64,000 nt of DNA from Sphagnum compactum (lineage: Eukaryota > Bryophyta > Sphagnopsida > Sphagnales), in assembly GCA_965153455.1 (NCBI GenBank), contig OZ234502.1, positions 10,757,495 to 10,821,494 on the forward strand, given 5' to 3'. This document shows, piece by piece, positions 45,600 to 59,310 of the stretch (position 1 is its first letter; each line of letters starts with the position of its first letter). The notes beneath the pieces are model-generated. The model was not told the DNA's origin. It saw nothing but the letters and a program-made list of their open reading frames with translations, and ran no database searches. The translations under genes and the position numbers were made by a program.

Positions 45600-48500
45600 G
45601 TGTTGCTTTAATTGTTGGTGTACAAATTTCTGTAATTTCAAAGGAAATGAAATTCATATTAGGTAGGCTACATGAAGTTCATTTGATTTTATTTTTTTGG
45701 ATTTCTTTGTTCTTTTGGATTTGCATTTTATTACTGTAATCATGCAGGTGTTTTTTTTTTTTTTTTTGTTTTCTAGGTGGATTTGAAAGAGTCAAGTTAT
45801 CTTAAGCAATTGTTTCTTTTGCAAGTATATTTCATTCAGTCCCTATACCTCTCTGTCTCTATAGGTACTTTGAAAGTGAACTCGGGAACAGTTGTTTATT
45901 TGAGATATTGGTTTTTCTAAGTTTGAAGGTTTAATTTTTATTTTTTTAAGGGTTGGTATTTTGGAAGGTGAATTGGAAAGAGTCAATTATGAAAATTTGT
46001 ATCAATAGCAGAGGTTGTTGTAATTGAGATATTGAATATTTTTTGGGTGTGCTTTTCTGGAATCATGTTTAGGTGGATTTGGTAAGCATTCATCTATGCA
46101 ACTAAAAGTTTCAACATCTACCTATATTTGTGTGCAGCTCTCTCTCTCTCTCTCTCTCTATGTGTTTTGCAATAGAACTCATGAGAGGTTGCTGCAGTTG
46201 GGGCATTTAGTTCCAAAATAAAGAAATAAAGCATAACAGCTAAGTTTAGTAGCATCTTAACTCACATTCCATATTCGAAGAGATCTCTAGAGTCTCTCTC
46301 TCTCCAATCAATGCTCAATTCTCAACACCACATTTGTTGGTTGTAGTTATATGCCGTTTTTCTTAAAACAACACATCTACATGAGTAAATATTTTTTAAA
46401 TCTGTTGGTTCAAGGTTGGTGAGAAAATCATTGATGATTATTGTCATGCTGATGGTGCATGGTATAAATTCATTTCAACTGATGAGGTCTTACTTAAAGA
46501 AATTTCAATTAAATCTTTTTCTGTATTATTGATCCACGGGTTTTGTACGATGATGACCATAATTTAAGTGCAAATGTGGCCTATTAAAGCCAAAATTTAA
46601 AATGGTGGTTGTATGGTATCTAAGGTTAGTGGAGCTTTCACGCTTTATGAATGACTAAAATAATGCCAATTCCAACACTAAACACACTAGCATACCTAAC
46701 ACAAACACAGTTACAAGGTCAGACTCCTTTAAATGTTAGGGCTTGCGAATTAAAATCTGGGGTGTTTTGTAAAGAATCCTTTTCGTCCTGAAGAATACAA
46801 TTTAGTGTAAAAATCTTTATTGGCTTATGATTTAATGCACATGTTTGGCATAGTTGTGTGCATTGTAAATTTCAGGGAAAATATAACATTCAACTCCTAA
46901 CCATGTTCTTAAAACAATATAAACTGTTTCCATGTCATTATGTATTTTCCTTCAAGTAAATCTCAAAAATATATTACTCATAATATACCTTCTGAGAACC
47001 AAACTATTAAAAAATAATATTGAGGTAAAACTACATGTAATGACCAGGGTTATTTTTGTGGTGGATTTTTGCCACTTGGTGACCAAAAACAAAGGGGTTG
47101 TGACCTGTTCAAAGGATTTTTTAGGAAAAGAAGGCCCAAAGTCACCATATTTTGGGGGGAACAAAAATTGAATTTGCCAAATTTTAGACCATATTAGGTT
47201 CTTTTATGTTGCTAGTATAATGCAGGTTTTAGGGTATAATCTACTTTCCTCTCTGACCTGTAGCCAAATTTGGCTAAGTTCTCTTGTGGATGATTGCCAG
47301 TTCACCAACCTCACAAAATTGGGAAAAATAAAAGGAAAAAATGAATATTCAGTAAAATTTTGTGATATTTCAGAAAAATAGAAATACCTACCTTTTGTGT
47401 GTGGAGGCAATTGAGGCAATCTATGGTGATTTCTTTTCATAAAAAAGGAAATTTATGACAGAATATTATTTTTCAAAATAGTTTTCACAAAATGGCAAAA
47501 ATTCGCCCAAAAAAAATCACACACTCGGCCTGCTTCGTCATAATAAGGGGTTTTGTCAACAGCCTGTCCCCTAAGATTTTCTCTGGTGTGGGTTCCCCAT
47601 AAGTCTCTTTGTGTTTCTTCAGCCCACAAGCATCACCTGCCGGAGTCACCATTGCTCTGGGTGCATTTCACTGGTGGCATCCAATCTACATTGCCTATCC
47701 AACTTCAAGTTTATGTAATTTAGAAACATTAAGGCCAACTATGCTAGAGCCTCTGAAGACCGGTCTATCTATGAAGGAAGGTAGTTTGTTTTGTAATTAT
47801 GAGATCCACCGAATTGGGATGCTTCAGATTGTGTTCTTGACGTCTTTGGAAAGCTCTCATGGGCTTGGTCCCATGACATTTGGACTTGCAGTGCAAAGTT
47901 CTTGAATGTTGAATGATTTCTTCACTATAAATTAAATTAAATCATAGCTGAAAATTTCGGAGGGATTGGAATGTGCGTTTGGTGTTATTGGAAAGATCTT
48001 GATGAGCAGGATTTAATGGAATTTATTTGGTAAGATTTGAATTCAGAATGTGAGAGATATTGATTTTTGAATGATTTCTGCCACTGAAAATTCAAATAGA
48101 TTCCAAAAAAACCAGGTTTTGGAAGGAAAAATCGGTTGAGGACGAGTTCACACTTGGGCCAACAGCAGAGGCCACACTAATTCTCATGAACTATGCAACA
48201 TCAATACCATGGTACCTTGACAGCTTGACACTAAATAAATTATTTGTAAAAATGTTGAAATTTTCAAAAAATATTTTTTCAAAGAAGAAAATTTTGTAAG
48301 CAAAAGTAAAGAATATTCTTCAGGAATATTCTTCTTTACAACTTGGAGTCTTCAAATTTAATTAATTATTTGACAGAAGTGTGTTGAAGCTGCCCTTGTA
48401 CTACGGTACTTAATCCTTTCAAATAACTGTTGTGTAGAATGTTCAGGGTTCAGTGAACCTTTCATTTTGGTCCAAATTAGTTTTGCACTTCTTTACTGGA

Positions 48501-48795
48501 GTGAGTACGCACCATCAACTATGGCCTGTCACTGAATTTTCACTTCCATGGTTGGACAGTCCATCGGGCAGGCTGGAGTTTATGGTTTCTTGTACTCATG
48601 GCCCATCGGCCACAGTTGGCACAAGGAGTTATTTACAAATGCTTTAATTATGTACTCAGGTTGATGAAGGAATTATTTTCTTTCCAAGTAAGTGTAGGGT
48701 AACCACCATCACCATGGGCATTACCAAAATAAGGGCCTGCATGAGGTGGAGCTGAGGCTGTTACATAGTGTAAATTTTGACAAATCATTTTTATT
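45600..48795. other. Intergenic DNA with simple repeats and a third copy of the GCCAAATTTGGC repeat
   Basis: The stretch holds a T17-type run near 45,750, a (CT)n run at 46,139-46,159, and at about 47,255-47,335 a segment (GTAGCCAAATTTGGCTAA, then GATTGCCAG and TCACAAAATTGGG) matching those near 22,490 and 31,070. I see no gene. Confidence 0.4.
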
Positions 48796-48803
48796 TTATT
48801 TTA

Positions 48804-49047
48804 GGAAAATTTTAAATTCACACCTTTTTTGGTTAAATTCGCACCCTTTCCTCCCGCGTCTGATTATATGTTGTTGCTGAGATCTTCGATCAGCTCTTGC
48901 CGCGTCACGAACTCCATCTCCTATTGCGTTGCGCGTACTGTTTACGAGGGGGTGGGGCAGACACACTCAAATTTAATCTGCATATAATCGGACGCGCGAA
49001 GAAAGGGTGTGAATTTAACCAAAAAAGGTGTGAATTTAAAATTTTCC
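48804..49047. mobile_element. MITE, 244 bp, with a perfect 8-bp target duplication
   Basis: Terminal inverted repeats of about 67 bases start GGAAAATTTTAAATTC and differ at only a few positions. TTATTTTA occurs on both sides (48,796-48,803 and 49,048-49,055), an 8-bp duplication that would fit hAT-type insertion, though the AT-rich target makes chance agreement easier. The centre is GC-rich (CGCGTC, CCGCGTCACG), in contrast with the ends. There is no coding capacity. Confidence 0.85.
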
Positions 49048-49254
49048 TTATTTTATTTACTGTAACACCCAGCCAAGTATCTTCTGGGTATCATGGGAAT
49101 TTATAAAAAAAGTAACACCAGGATTTTGAAAAGGGTGTGGGCATTTCACTTTTCGAAATGCCCACTGGCTGCTTATATAAGGTGTTGTCCATTTACACTG
49201 CCGCAAGGGGCAATTGTTTTTACCTTATTGGAAATGTTTCTTTAGGTATGAATC

Positions 49255-49960
49255 AGTGTTGGGCAGATATCTAGATTTTCCAAATATTCACCTCGGATAT
49301 CATCCCAGATAGGAAAAATGACGTCCAATGAAATGTCACTGGGAATGATATCCAATCTGATATCCGAAGTGCTCAATGTCATTCATTGTGATATCCGGCT
49401 TTTTGATATCCGAAAATTATGTCAAATATAAAGATGTTGATATGCGATCTAATTACCAAATCTAGGGCTGGATATTAAGGTTAGTAATTAGTGAGTAGGT
49501 TAAGTTATTAATTAGGTTAGGTTTGTAGGCTCACAGTTATCTATCTTTTTTTTCATTTTTCCGTTGCAACTAGGGTGACAAGAATCCTCAGGCAATCTTA
49601 AATTGTTTTGACGACACATTTTCAGAGGTCTCTTCAAAGTTGTCATCCATAGTAATAATTATTGTGGCTATACTTTCTTCATAAGATAATTTATGACTTT
49701 TTTTTTGCAAATGTTTTTTAGAACAAAATTATTTGCAACAATATATTCCCTTTTAAAAAAAGAATGTTACCTTTGAGAGATTTTTTGCCCCAAAGAAAGA
49801 GACTAGCACCCATGATAATTTGGCAAGCAATTTTTAAAATTTTAAATATCCGAATCTATTGATATTCAATTAATAAAGAAACAATGGATATCCAAGAACA
49901 CTAATATCTGAGTCAGATTAAAAAATGTGAGAATTTGATATCCGGTCAGGATATCTAAAT
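49255..49960. repeat. Stretch enriched in GATATCCG words
   Basis: GATATC, mostly followed by CG, CA or TA, recurs at least ten times between 49,266 and 49,960 at irregular spacing. It is not a regular tandem array. I do not know its origin; a decayed transposon end with repeated binding words is one possibility. Confidence 0.4.
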
Positions 49961-50384
49961 TCTTTTTAAAATAAAAATATAATATCTTTATGAAAATCAA
50001 ACAGGGCATGACCAAATCCACCACATGCAGATCTCTCGTGTGTCATTTTTGGATCATAAAGGCAGTAGGATCGGAAAGTGGTATTCCAATTCCAGGCCAC
50101 ATTATGTTACATTTTACCATTGAGAGAGGAAGGTAAATGTCACACACGGAGTTATAATCATGCATATTTACAAAATTATGGAGAACTTTCATCATGAAGT
50201 TTGTTTTTCAATTATGTTTGACTTGATAATAGTAAGGAATTATATGCTTTGAAAGTTCTTTGATTTTAATAGTGAAATGCTTATAAACCTTTCATCCAAT
50301 TTACATTTCAATCCCCAAAAAATGTTATTTGGGCTACCCTAGCAATATGGCTTTCTTGTTCTTTATTGAGTTGTGTTTCTATAT

Positions 50385-50665
50385 TTATGTTTCTATGGCT
50401 AGTAGTGTACTAGTGAGTGAGGAGATGAAATGAAAAAAGAAGAAGGAAAAGGAGTTGGGGGCTGAAAAAGAGATAAGGAGGGGGAAAAAAAAAAAAAAAA
50501 GGAGCTTCGGAGGCAAAAGAAAGAGTTGCCAAAAAAATACATTGGAAGTCTTAATGAAGGAGTTTTTTGACAAGTAGAAGCTAAAAGGGCAGTTTTTAAG
50601 GAGGTTGTGACACAACCTCCTCATCCTCCCAAAAAAATGAAAGGATTGCTGCAGCTTCAAACAAT
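50385..50665 (+). pseudogene. DnaJ-type DUF3444 pseudogene, upstream fragment (lysine-rich linker)
   Basis: The plus strand reads SEEMK, KKKKEKELGAEKEIRRGKKK and PPHPPKKMKGLLQLQT. The nucleotide wording (GAGTTGGGGGCTGAAAAAGAG) matches the linker in the relic at 61,010-61,710. The fragment is cut at 50,665 by the CACTA-like element E2 and resumes after 52,353. Confidence 0.5.
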
Positions 50666-52353
50666 CACTAGAAAAAATTATGTCTTTCGCAACCAAGAAA
50701 TCAATGACTAGATGTTCTAAACAACTACATAATTGATTGTAATCATAGGATATTACTTTCAATCTTGTGTGGAAAAAATTGTAGTCATATATTAGTGGTG
50801 CATTTGACTGGTAGATAACGATGTGGTAATAGGAGGATGACATCGTTTTTTCATTGCAAGTTTTCATCCATATAACATCCATGATTGATGACAAAATGAT
50901 GTGGATGTCCAAGATATCATTTGCAAATGTGATTAGGATAAAATCATTTTAAATATGATTAAAGAATAATTATAAAAATGATGTGAACAAAATGATGTGT
51001 CATTACAAAAATAATGTGGTCATACATTATTTTTTTATACATTAAATTTCTATCATAAATTTAAATAAAAATTTATATTATATTATATATATATATATTC
51101 TACATGTGTAGAAAAATATTATTACAAAATTATATTATTATAGGTGTAGAAATGAGTAAAAATTATAATTTTAAAAAATTAATTAATATTTTAATTAACT
51201 AATATTCAAATTAAATGAAATTTTTTAGATTAAACTTACCTCATATTTAATATTAATTATCTTTTAAAAATTAATATATAGATATAATTGATTTATAATC
51301 CATTAATAAATATTTTATGTGGATAAATTATATGGATTCATATGTCTAAATTAAAAGTGATTAGTAAAATTATGATATATTGAAAGCAAAATTGTATAGT
51401 ATAAGTTTCTAAACCAAATGAAGGTTTATATATGAAAGATATAATTTATTTATTCATGTATTAGCCATAAAGGTTTTTTCATTTACAAATCATGTGTTTG
51501 AATTTAATTTTTCCAAAGTATGGTCATTGAAATTTTAGTCAATAAAAAAATTCAAATAATTTTCTTTTGAACTGAATTACATTTAAAAAAAAATTTATAT
51601 AGTCATGTACATTGTTGAAGGAAATTTATGAATAAAATTTCAATTTTTTCATTTGGACAAATTATCAATAAGATATGAATTATTAAATTTGAAGTTTAAT
51701 GTAATGTTTAAATGAAGTATGGTATAAATAAAATAAACATTAGATTATTTACACAACAAGTGGGTTGGCTTGGTGGTAAAGGAATTGAATTCCATCCTTG
51801 AGGTTTTAGGATCAAACTTCACAAATGACATGCGTTGTAGTCAACATTGGAATACTGACTAAATATTTTATACCTACCTGATTACCTAGTTTAGGTGGTT
51901 ATCTAAACAAGCCTAAGTAGGTAGATTAGTGGTTTATTTACCCACTTGAGTTAGGTTTTTATTCTTAATTAGGTGGTGACACGTTTCAACAATTGATAAG
52001 ATGAAAAAATAATGAGATAAAAAATAATTGAAATAAAAAATATTATTACTCATATTATATATAGTAAATTTATAATAAAAATTTATAAATTAAAAAAATA
52101 ACGTTCCCCAAGTTTTTGGTTTCAACTTATAATTAAAAAAATCAAACAATGATTAAACTATCATTAATGACTTTACATGACTTTTATGACTAATGCATGA
52201 TATATTGCCACATCATTGTGCCACATCATGTCCTAAATGATTAGTCTTAAACAACTCATCCATAATAACTTTAGTGCTTTTAGTCATTTTTGCCTTTTAT
52301 GACTAGAATATTAGTTATAAATTCAATCATATATTTGAAGATTTCTATTAGTG
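50666..52353 (-). mobile_element. CACTA-like element E2, 1,688 bp, non-autonomous
   Basis: The left end is CACTAGAAAAAATT and the right end ...TTCTATTAGTG. Flanking triplets are AAT and AAC, close to the 3-bp duplication expected of CACTA elements but not exact. Read from 52,353 leftward it is colinear with E1. Both ends carry clustered ATGATGTGG/TGATGTGGCA words. An A-box-like GGTTGGCTTGGTGGTAAAGG (51,763-51,782) and a B-box-like GGATCAAACTTC sit on the plus strand, a tRNA-like module. The interruption of a DUF3444 pseudogene exactly at its ends supports the borders. No transposase is present. Confidence 0.65.
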
Positions 52354-53400
52354 AACTGCTTTAACATGGTCATCATTACAAGCACCCTTAACACCTCCTT
52401 GTCCTAAGAAGATGAAAAGAACATGTTGTCGTTTAAAATAGCCGATTTAAGGCAATCATCATCACAAGCATCCTTAGTACCACAAGTGCCAATGTAATTA
52501 GAAATTTCAGATTCAGACTTCCATGATTTTGATGTAGACCTCACAAAAGAACACATCCAAGCAAAGCAATTTTGGGCCATTTATGATGGTCCAAATTTAT
52601 GCTTCAATGTTATTGTCAGATAGATGTAAGTTAATTGCATCCTTTTTTAAGGCAAGTTGTCCTTGGTTAAAATCTGTACATCACCTAAAGTATGGAACAA
52701 CATATGTAGACTTCTCCAAAATCTTGCAAGGTGTGGGGGAATTCAAGTTTATTAATGTTGCGGATTTCAATGAAATCAACTTTTTTTTGCATTTTATGTT
52801 AGTTGAAGAATCAACATTGAAAAATCATTTCACAATACATCCAAAAATTGAACAGGTGTGGGCCACATTCAAGGTCAAAAACACAAGATAAGTTGCAATA
52901 TAAAATGGTTGAAATCAAAACTGATTTTTCACTAGTGATTGGGGAGGAGGTAGGCATTGCATCCTTGGTTTAGTTGGAAAACTATAAGAACATTTGGAAG
53001 GCAATTCGATTTGTGAGTCAAGTAGACAACCTTTGGAGGTTTTCGCATAAAGTTCATGTAGTTCATTAGAAGGGGGATGAACACACATGATTAATTGATG
53101 AGTGCTGAGAGTTGGACCCTACATGCTTTTCTCTGCTATGATAGTTGTAGAAATTTAGTGAAACTTGTAGAATTGTTTTCTTTTGCAAAACTATGTATAT
53201 TGTGTCCTTTTTTTAGTACAATCACAAAAAGACATTGCAATCAACTCCTTGGTGATTTTTTAATGGATACAAATTGAAGTAGATTGAGGTGTTTATAGGC
53301 CAAAATTTGTGTAATAGAATACATCTTCCTTGGGAAATCATATTAGTGTTTCTAAAGATGTCATTCAAAAACACAAAATGACAGTTTACATTTCCATACT
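52354..53400 (+). pseudogene. DnaJ-type DUF3444 pseudogene, main part
   Basis: After element E2 the plus strand gives ISDSDFHDFDVDLTKEHIQA, KQFWAIYDGP, ASCPWLKSVHHL, VGEFKFINVADFNEINFF, FTIHPKIEQVWATFK, then ENYKNIWKAIRFVSQVDN, FSHKVHVVH and DECxELDPT. These are the successive landmarks of DUF3444 (D-x-DFH-FD, QFWAIYD, GEFKF, PK-E-VWA-FK, FSH, ELDP), the C-terminal domain of many plant J-domain proteins of uncertain function. Stops and shifts break it throughout (for example near 52,621 and 53,070). No introns are visible within the domain. The 3' flank to about 53,400 still matches the flank of the copy at 61,010-61,710, so the duplicated unit included 3' sequence. Confidence 0.7.
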
Positions 53401-56400
53401 TGACAATATAACATTTCATTGTGATTGTTGGGTGTGAAATCACTTAATCCTTTTGCTACATCTAGGGGTATGTTGTGTTTTAGTTCCTCCAACAATGCCC
53501 CAACATAGGATAAGTTTTTGTAAGGGTGATAGGGTCCTCAACTTATGAGAAAGAAGGTTTAGGACAACAAGGTTTTGTTGCTTTGGGTGAAAGCATGAAA
53601 TAAAGAGCCAATCATGCCAAGGTTAAAGTCTTTTCCAAGGATTGCATTTTTCATGTGGCAATTTCCTATTGGTTTATATTTCATTTTTCACACAATTTTT
53701 CAAATTGAATACTAAATTTGAGGCCAATTATGACATATAACATGATAAAAACTCAAATTTTTTGGCATCAAACCTTACATTATAGTCAAATCTATAACTT
53801 TACTTTGAACCATGATTATAAATTCACAACTATAATAATGTTTAAAGATGTTTGAGTATCAAAATATAAAAAAATATATGTATTTTTAATTTTTGAATGT
53901 TTTGAACACATGGATCCCTTTTTGTGGAATATATTAAAGTTCATAAAACAATTGAAATGATTTGGTGAACATTTGACAAGGGAAAAAGATTTTTGAAACA
54001 AAAAAACCACTTCTCCACATGTTTTTCTTGAGTGCTTTAAACATATAAAAGGACTTTTGAAACATGGTGAATTTTCATGAAAATTTTGTAGTTGCAACTT
54101 TGATAGTATAATAATTTATTTCAACAATTAAATGAATTTTTTGATATATAATGTTCCCGTGGTGATTTTTCAAAAATTTAAAAAATAGTTTTTAATGGCT
54201 GTCCACGCACTTTGTGGCTCCTTATTTCATGTTTTCACCCCTTTGTGGAAATGTTTTTCAACTTTTCTTTTGTAAACTCATGGGTTGTTAGATGCCCACA
54301 AGGGTGCTTTGTTTTGCATTTCACAATTGCATTTAGGGTGCTAAACACACAACCACATGCATTCATTGGTTGGGGGGGGGGGGGGGGTGGGGGGACTAGT
54401 ATAAATAAATAAAAATACACGAGTAAAAATATAAGGTGCAATATATTGGTTGTTGGGTAAAAATTATAAATTAATTAGTTAAAAATAGGGTACATTTTTT
54501 TAAATAATCAATTTAATTATAATATAGGGTATATAGTAATTTGAAATAATGGATTATAATTAATATAGGGTGCCTCTAATATGTATATATATTAGAAAAC
54601 TAGTTAATAATAGGGTGATAAAAATAGGTTGGACAATTTAAATCTACGTATGTCAAACGACGTAGATCCCAAACTTTACACTAAATGTCCCCCTCGGGCA
54701 TGCATTGCACCAATTGTCAAGTTTTAGAGTTGATTCCAAAATCACGCAACCACATGTTGGCTGCTTGGCCCCTCCTGTCCACTTATTGCATTCAATGTTG
54801 AAAGCACACATCACTCTCAACATCATATATGAATTTGCACATATGATTAAAAAAAACATAAAGTTAGTTTTTTCATTCAATTAGAATTTGCAAAAGGTTG
54901 CTTATACCATATTCTTAACAAATGTATGATTACATATTGTTTGTAAAAGAGTCATTTAATTTTAGCATGTGAACATAGGACAATGTATTGACAAGTTCAT
55001 CAAATCCATGGAAAAAAATAGCCAAAAAAGACCATGAAAGCTTTCATGGTTTACATTTTAACCAGAATGCAAGGGCAATTTCTGTTGGTCATTAACTAAA
55101 CCCCTAATAGGTATGAAATCAATACCAATTCAATTTTACCAACAATAAGGTTATGCACATCAATTGTGACCTGCCATAAATAATCAAAGGCACCCTTGGA
55201 GTTCATAAAGGATTAACCAAAAACCAACATAAGAGAGTTATAAGTGTTCCTAAACCCACAAGACAATTAGCCAAATCCACACAATAGTTTACCTATTCAA
55301 ATTGTAGTTCTACAAAAAATCTCTAAATGCCTTTCCTAGACATGCAAATCATTAAGAGGCAGCCAAAGAGAGGATAATACATAGGATTGAAGGACATAAA
55401 GGTTTGTGTCACATGTACCTTACTAATCTCAATTTGAACAAAAACTCTCCAATAGCCACCGCATTCCTAGGCTTTGGAACTCAACATATATCATACCATT
55501 AGTTGTATAAGAAAGAATATAAGTTTAGAAAAAATGTTGAATCCATCATAATCAAATTTTCATCACAAAGCACTATAGTGCAAAACATCCACTCCATTGT
55601 GGAGCACTATGGAAATTACTTGCATGTGAAAACATGCATGGGAATATAATGTGGCAAGATTTTGAGCAAGATTGGTACTACTTACTTTTGAGAATCATTA
55701 CAATAACCCCATTCTAGAACAAAGTCACCCATGAATGGAACAACAACATCCCTAGGGCCACTTGCCATTCCAAAACAAGGAAAAATATGTTGGTTGTAAT
55801 AACCTTAGGCACATGAATCATAGGAGTTGAATAGGAAACTTATCCACAATTCATGAAATTTTGTTCCATGAAGTAATAGTAACCATTTGGAACCAAATTT
55901 AGTGTTCAATGTCAAACATAATAGAAGCATTAGGTTGTAGGTGGGTTGGTAAAATGGCTATGTAACAATTAGAAATGGAGACGTAATTGGAGGTTAGTGC
56001 TTCACAACTAGACGTGTAGGTATAAAGTTACCGCCCAATACAAAACTCAAAGCTGAAGATGAGATTGAAAGAGGTGTTGTCCATGTTTGCCCTATCTTAT
56101 TCCTAGGGGAAAAAAAAACCAACCCATATGTAAGTACTTGTGAGGAGTGAGAAGAATGCATATGCAACTGGATTAACATTTGTATGCAATTCATTTTTGC
56201 AATTTTCTATGCAACAAATATGTAGGTGCAAGAGAATCACCTCATTCCAATGGATTGTTAACTTGCCTCACTAGGAGCAGAATTTAGTAGCAAGAGAATG
56301 GAACAAAGAGTTGCGTGTAGAAGTAGGTTAGGAGGAGGAAGAGAGAAGGTGAATGTCGGAGGTGCAAAAATAGAAAAAAAGAAGGAGAGATGATAAGAGG

Positions 56401-56465
56401 AAGGTGTGTATGTGGATCGGGAAGAAAGTTGAAGGAGTTTTAGAAGGTTCCATCTTTGAATAAAC
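53401..56465. other. AT-rich stretch without genes; contains a G16 run
   Basis: No coding region is supported. A run of 16 G, then T and 6 G, lies at 54,372-54,394 and could form a G-quadruplex. The rest is A/T-rich with no bounded repeat that I recognise. Confidence 0.4.
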
Positions 56466-56466
56466 G

Positions 56467-56600
56467 TCGCAAATGACGACGTGAATCCTGAACATCACGA
56501 CATGACAATGTGAACTTGGATGTTACGACGTGATGACGTGAACCTTTCATGTCATGATGTGAAGACGTGACCTCTTCATGCCGCAATTAATGACATGACC
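56467..56600 (+). repeat. Degenerate 29-bp minisatellite with TGACG-type words
   Basis: About four and a half units of 28-29 bases follow the pattern (T/C)ACGACGTGA-GACGTGAAC-T---CATG. CpG-containing ACGACGTGA and GACGTGA words stand out in AT-rich DNA. Confidence 0.65.
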
Positions 56601-59310
56601 AATTGCTTGTGTCACCTTTGGTCCTTGTGAGTTCTAGTCCACAATAAAATTGATTTATGTTTATTCAACTTAAAGTTTCCTACTAAGTCTTTGTAAAAGG
56701 CTACTATGGTGCAGCTGATTCTTATCCAACCATATATAATAGAACAAAATCAACAAATTGAAGTCCATCATCATCTTTAGTTACTATAACAAATGCCTCA
56801 TTTTTGTACCCCATAACTTGCATCGAAGTTCTTCGTTTTATAATTGATAGTAAAAAAAGGGTTGCCAATTTTTAAAGCTATGTGACTTGGTTTTGATCTT
56901 CTTGAGGAAGTTTGATACTACACAACATTTTACATACATTTCTCCAAGTACTCACTACATAAGTAACTGATGTAATCAAAGTTAAAATGTTTATTACACA
57001 TAACTTGCTAATAAGGAACAAAAGAAACCTTTCACAGAAAAGAAGCTAATTTTTTACCTTGCCACAAATGAACCCAAGCTAAGTTCTAGATGTATACTAG
57101 TCATAGGATGATAATAGCTTTCACACATTGTGATCATTAACATTGGTCCACATGACAAAAAATGCAACAAAGTGTATAAACTACAAAAGAAAGTTACAAC
57201 TTCAATCACAAAAGACTTCAAACATTGCCTAAAAAAAACATGGTGGGTTGCCCTAATAATATTGGCTAGGCCCACCCATCTTCAACCTTTGATTGTTGCA
57301 CACATTGGAAACATTGTTCCCCCTTTCATTCACACAATTCTTCTCTACTATTGGTTTCATAATCAAAACATCTTCTCCAAATATCTCTGCTTTCATATTA
57401 GTGCCAACATATGGGGATTTTGGATTGCAAAATTAACACCTTAGTGTTAAACATTTGAACCTAAGAATTGGAATTTGGCAAATATGATCATGGAATTATT
57501 CACATGTTTTAGAAATTCTACATGGTTTACAAATCATCCTCACAAAAAAATAAAGTTGAAGAGGTTGAAAATAATTTGACATTTTTTAACAAAATGAGAA
57601 AGAGCCATAAGATAAGCATAACCTTTCAATTGTTTACAGTTATAACTTCATAATGCTCTTGAAAAGAATAAAGGCATGCCATTTCCATATTCATAAAGTT
57701 TGAAGGTTTAGGTATGTACATTTGTTTTGTACTTCAATGTATTGACCTTAGGGATTGAGTACATTAATCAATATAACCCGAGCTTGTGTCATCATTAAAC
57801 AACAAACATATTAGTGGAAGCACAAGAAACCTACACCTCATTGTTGTTGTTCATCCAATCAATGTGCTTTTGGAATTTTTTTCAACTTAAGCAACACATC
57901 ACAAAATAAAAGCCCTAAACACAAGCTATCACATTCATAAACATACAAATTATCAAAGGAATATAAATGGATTTAAAGAAAATTTATGCTTTTCAATAGG
58001 GGAAATTTTGAAAGAACTATAATGGCCACTTTTGCTAGTTAATTCCAAAGGTGAGGCAATACCATCATCTAGCTCATCATACATCAATTAAAGGTCCTCT
58101 TCAAAAGCAATGGAACAACTTTTGTGGTGAAAATGGGTTGAATTTTTGTTGCTCCCTCTAGTAACAACCTTGTTGTTCAGTATCTGCCCATGCATAGAAG
58201 ATCAAACTAGATCCATGAAGATCAACCAAAAGACAATAAAATCTCCAACTGAATCATCAACCTTATTACTTAAGTATGCAAAACATACCACCTTGGTAGA
58301 TTGGTTAATCAAACACAATTAAATAAAGAGATTTTGTTAGCTAGGTATGTTCCATTCTCTTAGTAAAGTATTTCATCACACAAGATGGGTGTTGCCCTCA
58401 CATAATACTTAGGACACTAACTACCCTAGATCAACTTCATACTAATAGTCACCACCGACATGCTTAGCCAAAGATATAACTATCTTACAAAAAACATGAA
58501 GGGCACGTAAAAGCTTCTGATGGCAAATATGGGGCCTTGAGGTGGTCAAAGAGCCACAATGGTATTGTTAATCACAACCAAGTGAGCCATATTAAAAGCT
58601 CACTTCATGAACCTGAAATTGTCATTGTAAAACTGAAACTTGGAAAGTTTCCTACCATGAAATTAGGGTTATAACTAGTGATTGCTATGTACTTACACAT
58701 CTCCCTCAACCTAATAATTGTCATATTCCCATCAAATGTTTGTTGCAACATCAATGCAAATCCCCAAAAATCCCAAGGAGTAGCCCTAGCTTTCTCACCA
58801 AATTAGACAATTCTTAGGTGTTAGAAATAATGCCGTAGCACAATTACAAGGTTTAATGCATAGAAGAAAACACAATGTGCATTCCATTAGGGTGTTTTTG
58901 AGGACAATTTTTTGGCAATATATAAACACAATGGAAGGAAAATTTGAATATGTAAAAGTACAACGTCTAAAGCAAGGAGTTCCCATCAAAACACTTGGTT
59001 TTTCATTAGTTGATTGTGAAAGTTCAATTCCAATGGGGGTCAACAATAGCATGTCTCATTTCCTTCCTTGTCACTAATGCATGAGACTTTAGCTAACCAA
59101 CAATTGCTAGATCAAGAGAGCTAGCTAAAGATGCCAATCCAATTGCTTTAAATTTCCCTTGCTACACATCAATCAGGAAGCAGACACTAATTGTATATTT
59201 GGGGTTTAACACATCAAGGTTGTTGGGGAAAACCAAAACTACTATAAGAAAATCCAAATTGAAGAAAAAAAACATCTAACATGGATGGACATTCCACAAT
59301 AGAACATTGT
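56601..59310. other. Intergenic DNA without supported genes
   Basis: Open stretches on both strands are short and without motifs. Some minus-strand segments near 58,300-58,800 look like worn transposon coding sequence, but I cannot assign a family. Confidence 0.35.

Noticed and set aside
50385-50912. 175-codon minus-strand frame
   Set aside because: It crosses the border between the DUF3444 linker relic and element E2, ends in a poly-Phe/Ser tract read from poly-A/G runs, and is antisense to recognisable sequence.
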